A DNA stretch of 47,127 bases from Phoronis australis (lineage: Eukaryota; Phoronida; Phoronidae). The notes beneath the pieces were generated by a model. It had not been told where the DNA came from. It searched no databases and saw only the letters and a list, made by a program, of their open reading frames with translations. The translations under genes and the position numbers were made by a program. Shown in pieces: positions 41,370-47,127 of the stretch (the first letter of the stretch is position 1; the number at the start of each line of letters is the position of its first letter). The stretch is from positions 1 to 47,127 of the forward strand of contig NMRA01000307.1 of NCBI GenBank assembly GCA_002633005.1, given 5' to 3'.

Positions 41370-43730
41370 TCGACGACTAAGGCTACCCGAGTTCACTACA
41401 TGGCGAGTACTCACTTCCTAACCGGGGCAACAAATCATAATTAGGCTCTCCAGGTAACGGTAAAACCCCAGTATGAGAGTGCGTCCCCATTAGTAAAGGG
41501 GCAGTAAGAAGAGGAAGTGAAACAGAAACAGTGCAGAAAGGTCCATTCATACTGACGTCGAGTATGAACCATAAGTTCGGTCCCGTGGCGCGACTAGTTA
41601 ATACATGTAGCGGGCGTTGACTCTGCGCTGTGGTGTGAACGGTGAACTTCGACCAGCAGGGGACATATATATGTCGTCTAAGGCTAAAGATCGTTGTCGT
41701 CGCTAATAGCTGCTCATATTTTGCTCGAATAATGACCAATTGAATTAAAAACAAGTTTTATGTCATCTTCAAAAAATCTTAGCGTGCACGCGATGCATTA
41801 TCGTTACCTCAGTTGCGATTACTTCGATGATGACAGCGTCACCTACCGTTTACTTCGACGTCGGTTGACTATAGTGAGACCGGTGTGAACAGTTCAGTTG
41901 AACTTCGCAGTTTACGTCGACGCACCGCTCAGACCGGATTTTATTTTAAAACCAAGCTACGATTCACTGTAATTTAAATATATTTTAGTTGTGTTTTTTC
42001 GAGTAGACTGACTTGTGAACGTTATTCTGATATTCACTCAATGCTTGCACCAAACACCGGTGACAACCTGCAGCTCTCACCCATCCACGATAAAAAATGT
42101 CACTGTCATCGCAAGCTTACCGTTCTGTGAATGCATATTTTGTTGTAGGCCACTTACCAAGGATTGTTTTTACTAAAAACAAGAATTTAACACCGTTTTA
42201 AAGTAATTATACGATACGCCCGAAAACTTACATATTTTTGGATAATTGTTGGATGTGGTAGACTCTTTTAGATATTTGCTTTGGCCAGATCTTCAAAACA
42301 ATAAAATCCGTTGTTCTTTGTTAGTTTATTACAAATCAATGCAAAACTGGAGTAGAGTACACAGGCATGTACATATATCTACAGTATGTAATCTTCCGAG
42401 TCGACTGAAGACACGTATTCAGTGTCGTGGTCACTATGGTACCGGTGGCTGGTCTTTCCCCACAATCGTTTTACTCTTCGAAATCAAATGTCAATGGTTT
42501 GACTTCTTCACAATACTTTGCGTGTTATTTTTTATTTAATATTTTAGTTTGACGTCCCGATGTTTGTTGTGGTGTCGCCTATTTTGTTTTTTGAGCCATT
42601 TTAGCTGAAACGTCACATCTAACCAATCGAAATGGACCTACATTACTCGGTCCACTACTTTTCACGACTTGTGAGAGAAATTTCTTCTTCAATAAAATCC
42701 ACTGTACATTTTTACCACGAACTAAGCGACATCTGTTGTGTATACAGTTGTACGTGTAATTGCCTTATTGCAGAGTATGATACCAGGTATAACTGCGTAG
42801 TTGGACTGCAGCCGTGGTCAATAAACTTTCTAGATGTTAAATTCCTTTGATAAGCCATGGTTGGCGGCAGCTTTGAGGCTACTGCGTTACGATCTAACAC
42901 TGGGCAATATTTTCACTCTGAATTGTTTTTAGCTACACGTGAATGGGCTGTGACCTACTGGTTTGACGTCAATGTAAATTTACATTGACTCAATCGTGCA
43001 TGTTTTATTTTTCCCCGTGAGGGTGGTAGAAAATAACGAAGTCCATATTTGCTCATATTTCTAGAATATATTTCATGTAAAGATAAAACTGACGCATTAG
43101 ACAGAGCATGGGACGCCATTTCATGCGTCAAGATTTCAAATTTATGATTATTAACAATCAGAATTTCTCAGTAGTAGACTGTAATTGGTCCAAGTCACAC
43201 GAAGATAGTTCTCTGTCAGTATTATTTCCAAAGCGGGTCAAACCACTGACCAACCATTACATAATTACAGTTACAAAAAACGGGATGACAGTGAGCATTT
43301 GAGACATGTTTTTGGCTAAAGTAGCCCATTCGCCGGTGCCCAGCTCCTTTCACCAACATATCAAGACGAGTTCGAACATACTGAGAAAAAAATTGGTGCG
43401 ACAGGACATTTGGTAACGTTTTTTCCTTGTACTATTTCTACAATATATAATCCGAATACAAATATCCACTCAAAAATGAATTTACGCGACGGAACTAAGA
43501 CTTCCGGTAGATTTTGGCAGAGTTTCCCAACACGAAAATATTTTTTCTCACGTAATGTACACCGAATGAGTATCTTGTTCATAGAACCAAAAAGCATTCA
43601 GCTAGAAAATAAATCGCCATGATTAACGCATAGATGTAGCTTCTTTCCAGAAAATCATTAAACTATTACGTACGAACAGTCACACAGAAAAGGAACACGC
43701 GGGCAAAGTCCCTGTTTGGTACCGCAAAGC
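41370..43730. other. Intergenic, no recognised gene
   Basis: Several open frames of 60-120 codons occur on both strands (for example 43108-43302 and 43410-43622, plus) but none shows a domain, and I could not link them by splice sites. A 22-bp perfect palindrome is listed separately. Confidence 0.4.
42968..42989. repeat. 22-bp perfect palindrome
   Basis: GTCAATGTAAATTTACATTGAC reads identically on both strands. It could be a homodimeric transcription-factor site or chance AT-rich symmetry. Confidence 0.6.
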
Positions 43731-43867
43731 TTTAATTAGAAGCTCAGGACCCGTGGTTTTATTTATTTCTCGAAATGCAACTCGAAATACTTGTTGACAT
43801 CTGTCGTTCTCTTCAGAATCCGTGAGAAATCAACTGAACATACGTGTGTGTTATCCTGTGCTTGAGT

Positions 43868-43975
43868 CATGGGCGGGGCACCATTGGGGGCATGGGAGTG
43901 GGGATATAGCCCCACTTTTTTCAGTGCTGCGCCGCCCATGGTCTATGGGCGGTGCACCCCAAGGGGGCTGTGGCC
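43868..43975. repeat. GGGCGG(C/G)GCACC repeat with inverted end
   Basis: CATGGGCGGGGCACCATTGGGGG, ATATAGCCCCACTTTTTT and then the inverted GCTGCGCCGCCCATG at 43926-43940, followed by another direct copy of the end (ATGGGCGGTGCACCCC). It is the same family as 20588-20640 and appears to be a small foldback or nested element. Confidence 0.65.
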
Positions 43976-44493
43976 TTTCGTTTTTTGATCGTTTGTAGCT
44001 CAGATCTCATTGATCACCATGTGCGACTTAACTTGGAATAGTAGTAATAATACTGGAGCAATGAAACGGGCAATACAAATAGACACCTATCTAGTCTTCA
44101 TAGAAAATTAAAACGGGAATGAGAAAAAGAATTCCGATTTCGAATACTAATAAATTTGCTCGTTGCTCCTTAGCAGGTTTTCTATAGACACCAGCGCCTA
44201 GTCGACACCCAGTATTTTCAAAGTAGCCGATCCAAAACTACGGTGTCGAATAGACAAATAATATCTCTGGCAGTCGCTCGCTCGAAAATCGCATGAGAAA
44301 CGAGACAAGCAACGGATATCTAATTTGAACTGGAGAACCAATTTGATCTCAGCATCCCCCCAAAAGGGAATCCAGCTGCTATCAAAGCTATGCGGGACAT
44401 ACGTGTCAAAGAAAAATCGAAGGTAGCGTCTAAATCAAAATCTAACTACAAAATACAGGTGCTAAGCCAAGGCAGTACAATGTAGTCTTCCAC

Positions 44494-44679
44494 TTAGGAG
44501 TCATCCTCCTTGTTCAGATCCCGGCCATGTTTGTCAAAGCATTGGGGCTTATTGTCGCACTTGACCGCCAGCAGGACACCTGCCCTTTTCCACTTCAGTA
44601 CCAAGGTATGGCTGTGCCCGTTGGCTTGGGTCGTTGTTTTGGTGAGCCTTCCATCCTTTTTTGTAGATAAGTCAAATAT
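44494..44679 (-). CDS. Last exon of the His-x-His protein
   Basis: It starts after the strong acceptor TTTTCTCAACCATTGCAG and runs to TAA at 44496-44494. The 61-residue tail is rich in Lys, Asp and His, with GHSHTLVLKW followed by Cys and His residues. A possible AATAAA on the minus strand lies at 43763-43758. Confidence 0.65.
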   Translation of the reverse strand: MFDLSTKKDGRLTKTTTQANGHSHTLVLKWKRAGVLLAVKCDNKPQCFDKHGRDLNKEDDS

Positions 44680-46165
44680 CTGCAATGGTTGAGAAAATAC
44701 TACAGTTTACTCCTCCAAAACTAGCTTATTGATTGCTGGTAGCGACGACAGATTAAGTTGAATCCTCTCGGTGAACACTCGTCTATTTTTGCTCGTACCC
44801 TCTTGAAATTATGAGATGCATTCAAATTCAGGGGCCCAAACGTTAGAGGGACCCATACCTAGAGGGAACCAAACCTTAGAGTGTTCCATACCTTAAAGAA
44901 GGCCCTCAGATGGCCTCCAAGCGGCGACATTTTTCGTGTACTCACAGTCTCATTGACAATAAATCCATTGTTGTTTGATCAAGATTAGACAGAACTCAGA
45001 AGAAACGGTATAAAAAAGAAATTGTCTGAGATTAAATTAAACGTATTGCTCATTAACTTGGAGATATTTTGATATTTGCCTTTACACCTCCTTGAAGTGT
45101 TTTAGTTTCCATCAGCACTGCAAAAATAGATTTTCGTTCTCCAAAATTGAGTCGTTTGGTGTCTTCCATTCCCACGCATACAGACCACGAGATGGCTTAA
45201 ACATTAAGCAACTTGCTTTCATTCAAACCAACTTGTAACCTTATAGTAGGCCGGTGCAGAATCTGATCTGCGAGAACTGAATTTGAGGTCCTGGAGTTGT
45301 ACTGATGTTTGAGTACGTGATTGGGAACCATGTACATCATTTTCCCTGGGTTACCCGTGTTTTAAAAGAAGGATTAGGAAACGGCTCCAGTGTACCAGAG
45401 ACCCCGGAGCCCCACCCTTTTAAAATATACATTCAAAGCATAACCCTAATAAAAATGAACGTCCCCAAACGGTACAATGATCAAAGGCAGTGGTGGATTT
45501 AAGTAGGGGCCAAAGGGGTTATGCCCCCCCTAAATTTCTCCCATATTCCATTTGGCACTTTGGGGGTGCGAATTCTGACGGGCAACATCCTGGCTTTTAC
45601 TCTGCCTAGCCCCCCTAACTCAAAATCCTGGATCCGCCCCTGAAACGAGTCTTGACTTTAAGGGCAGCGCAGACGAAAAGGCACGGGCTGAGCTGCCTGT
45701 CTCGGGTGATTGAAGTGAGCTAGCCCAGTACACCCAAGGCGTATTTTTAGACCTTTAGTTCACTTGGCAACTGCTANGCTAGCCCAGTACACCCAAGTCG
45801 TATTTTTAGACCTTTAGTTCACTTGGCAACTGCTAGGGTTCGATGCCTCATTCTCACTCTCCGAAAAATTTAGTTGAAGCAACTGGTTACTCAGGTTCTG
45901 ATGGCGGGCGTGGCAGTTAGTACAAAATTGACGACATTCGGAGAATGTGGGAAGACAGAGGTGGTGGCGAAGTTGAATTGGTTTGCGACCCCCAAATATA
46001 CATTTGTACCTTTCTGCGGACCGGGCATTGGAAATGTAGCCATGTGCTTGCTAGTCAACCGAACTGACTTACCTCATCAGAAGTTAGAGTCACCTCGTGG
46101 GTGTGCTCGGATATACCCTCCCGGTTGGAAGGACTCATCTCAAAGGTGGCTCCACCATCACTAGT
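44494..46165 (-). CDS. C-terminal part of a gene for a His-x-His-rich protein (exons 46165-46073 and 44679-44494)
   Basis: The penultimate exon (46165-46073, 31 codons) has acceptor TTTGTCTTCAG and donor GTAAGT, and only one frame is open. It encodes DGGATFEMSPSNREG, then SEHTHEVTLTSDE. The last exon (44679-44494, 61 codons plus stop) has acceptor CCATTGCAG and continues in phase 0 with IFDLSTKKDG, ANGHSHTLVLKW and CDNKPQCFDKHGRDLN. The two HxH-plus-beta-strand motifs and the later C-x5-C-x3-H look like one module split by the intron, possibly metal-binding. I cannot name a family, and upstream exons are not visible in this window. The intron holds the CAGTGGCGGAT copy 4 and the single-N duplication. 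Confidence 0.65.
45488..45642. mobile_element. CAGTGGCGGAT family, copy 4
   Basis: It begins CAGTGGTGGATTTAAG and ends CTGGATCCGCCCCTG, 155 bp. The interior TTTCTCCCATATTCCATTTGGCA and CTAACTCAAAATCCTGGATCC match copies 1-3. It is in the intron of the His-x-His gene. Confidence 0.8.
45718..45836 (+). repeat. 59-bp direct duplication around a single N (45777)
   Basis: GCTAGCCCAGTACACCCAAG...CAACTGCTA occurs at 45718-45776 and again at 45778-45836 with one visible difference. The two copies are separated by exactly one N. Confidence 0.9.
46073..46165 (-). CDS. Penultimate visible exon of the His-x-His protein
   Basis: 93 nt with a consensus acceptor (GTCTTCAG) and donor (GTAAGT). The two other minus-strand frames have stops. 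A plus-strand open frame over the same bases is the antisense shadow of this exon. Confidence 0.65.
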
Positions 46166-46759
46166 CTGAAGACAAATAACACATTTTTGCAAATCTCTCA
46201 CAGTGTTTAATTGATATTGTTTCAATCGAACATGCGTACTTTTAAACTATTCAAATTCATGCGTTTCAAAGTTTAGACTCAGAACTTGTGTTGCTTGTAT
46301 AAAATGTAGGAGAAGTTAGACACGTCTACCACTGTACATTTAATTGAGAACTCAAACTCAGAATTGCAACTTGTTTCTAAGCAAATCACATCCTTTTGTT
46401 CATGCAGTTGGTAGCTTTAACAGTCGTTATGTAGACGCGGCATGCTCAAATCCAACGGGGACATTTCCCTTGATTTGTTGGGTTTGGCCGTTTTTGGAAT
46501 TCGAGTAAGCTATTCTTCCACAGTTAAAAGATAAACGACAATATTTGCTGTCTTTCACTATTTCATTTCTCCTTTGGATGTGGCTTTAGCCATGTCACCC
46601 ATGATTTTGCGGAGGTAATAGAAAAATTAATTTGTGTCACCGGTATATTATGTAGTTATGTAGTAACTGAAGACCAAAGTATAGGTGAAAAATTGAAACT
46701 ACTTGGACACTCCTTAAACAACAAAATCATAGAATTTAACCCAGCAAAGTTGTATACAT

Positions 46760-46872
46760 ACACAAATACACTTTCATACATACATACATATGTACACACA
46801 AACATACATATATGTACATATAGACATATGTAAATACGTATATGTCTGTGTATGTCTATATGTATATATATA
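46760..46872. repeat. ATAC/TATG-rich microsatellite
   Basis: Interrupted CATACATA, ACACACAAAC, then TATGTACATATAG and TATATATATA. It adjoins the palindromic element at 46873. Confidence 0.8.
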
Positions 46873-47030
46873 GATTATTACATGGCGAAGTCGTTATCCC
46901 CCGTTATCTAGAGCCCGAGTGGATTTTGGAGAATTATCGCCCGAGGGGCGTCAGCCCCGAGGGTGATAATTCTCCAAAATCCACGAGGGCTCTAGATAAG
47001 GGGGATAACGGCTGAGAACATGTAATAATC
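46873..47030. mobile_element. 158-bp near-perfect palindromic element flanked by TA
   Basis: The left arm GATTATTACATG...TTATC-CCC-GTTATCTAGAGCCC, GTGGATTTTGGAGAATTATC mirrors the right arm GATAATTCTCCAAAATCCAC, GGGCTCTAGATAA, GGGGATAA, CATGTAATAATC. Only a short centre (GGGGCGTCAGCCCC) separates the arms, and it is itself partly self-complementary. A TA lies at each border (46871-46872 and 47031-47032), as in TA-targeting Tc1/mariner-type MITEs. Confidence 0.8.
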
Positions 47031-47127
47031 TATTTATACCACATACTAAACGAAAAACATTGCAATGAATCGATTTACCTTTTCTGACTCTCCACGGCTT
47101 TGTAACTACTTTCTATGTCAGAGGCCC

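Noticed and set aside
41383-41754. 123-codon minus-strand frame just upstream of the 140-residue gene
   Set aside because: Composition and context do not look coding, and no domain or splice link to the downstream exon was found.
43108-43622. Two plus-strand frames considered as exons of one gene
   Set aside because: I could not find compatible donor and acceptor sites in phase, and neither peptide resembles a known family.
45874-46164. 96-codon plus-strand open frame
   Set aside because: It is antisense to the splice-supported minus-strand exon 46165-46073, and its peptide shows no domain.

Overview
This is a gene-poor, intron-rich and repeat-laden stretch of an animal nuclear genome. Spliced genes with GT-AG introns, AATAAA signals, a BCL-2-family apoptosis gene, tandem F-type (fucolectin) lectin domains, a dead non-LTR retrotransposon and many small inverted-repeat transposons point to a marine invertebrate, either a cnidarian or an invertebrate deuterostome. 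The sequence alone does not settle which. The palindromic word TACATGTA recurs throughout.

Layout. (1) 265-2700, minus strand: a decayed non-LTR retrotransposon reverse transcriptase, split by a 563-bp solo LTR that starts TG, ends CA and is flanked by CACGC duplications. (2) 5693-21783, plus strand: a ten-exon gene that I assembled from splice sites. It has a signal-peptide exon, four tandem F-type lectin domains (each made of one A exon and one B exon), and a terminal exon with a GPI-anchor-like tail. All nine introns are phase 1 and the joined exons total 1935 nt, giving 644 residues without a frame break. Its introns hold a duplicated splice donor, a probable assembly duplication around a single N, a 415-N gap and two strand-switching minisatellites. 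(3) 22.3-29.9 kb: no convincing gene, but several families of short inverted-repeat elements, some with clear target-site duplications, and a tRNA-derived SINE-like unit. (4) 30250-35168, plus strand: a two-exon BCL-2-family gene of 237 residues that most resembles MCL-1. It has a CRE/CCAAT/TATA-like promoter, a roughly 4.2-kb intron carrying a Mutator-like inverted-repeat element, and a long 3' UTR ending near AATAAA at 36644. (5) 41367-40160, minus strand: a probable two-exon gene for a 140-residue protein I do not recognise, with AATAAA downstream. (6) 46165-44494, minus strand: the last two exons of a gene whose 5' part is not visible here. It encodes a His-x-His-rich C-terminus. (7) 46873-47030: a near-perfect 158-bp palindromic element flanked by TA.

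The genes do not form a pathway. The most unusual content is the tetra-F-type, probably GPI-anchored lectin, in which only the third domain keeps the full canonical fucose-binding motif, and the MCL-1-like gene. Two single-N positions each sit between near-identical copies, which suggests unmerged contig overlaps rather than real duplications.
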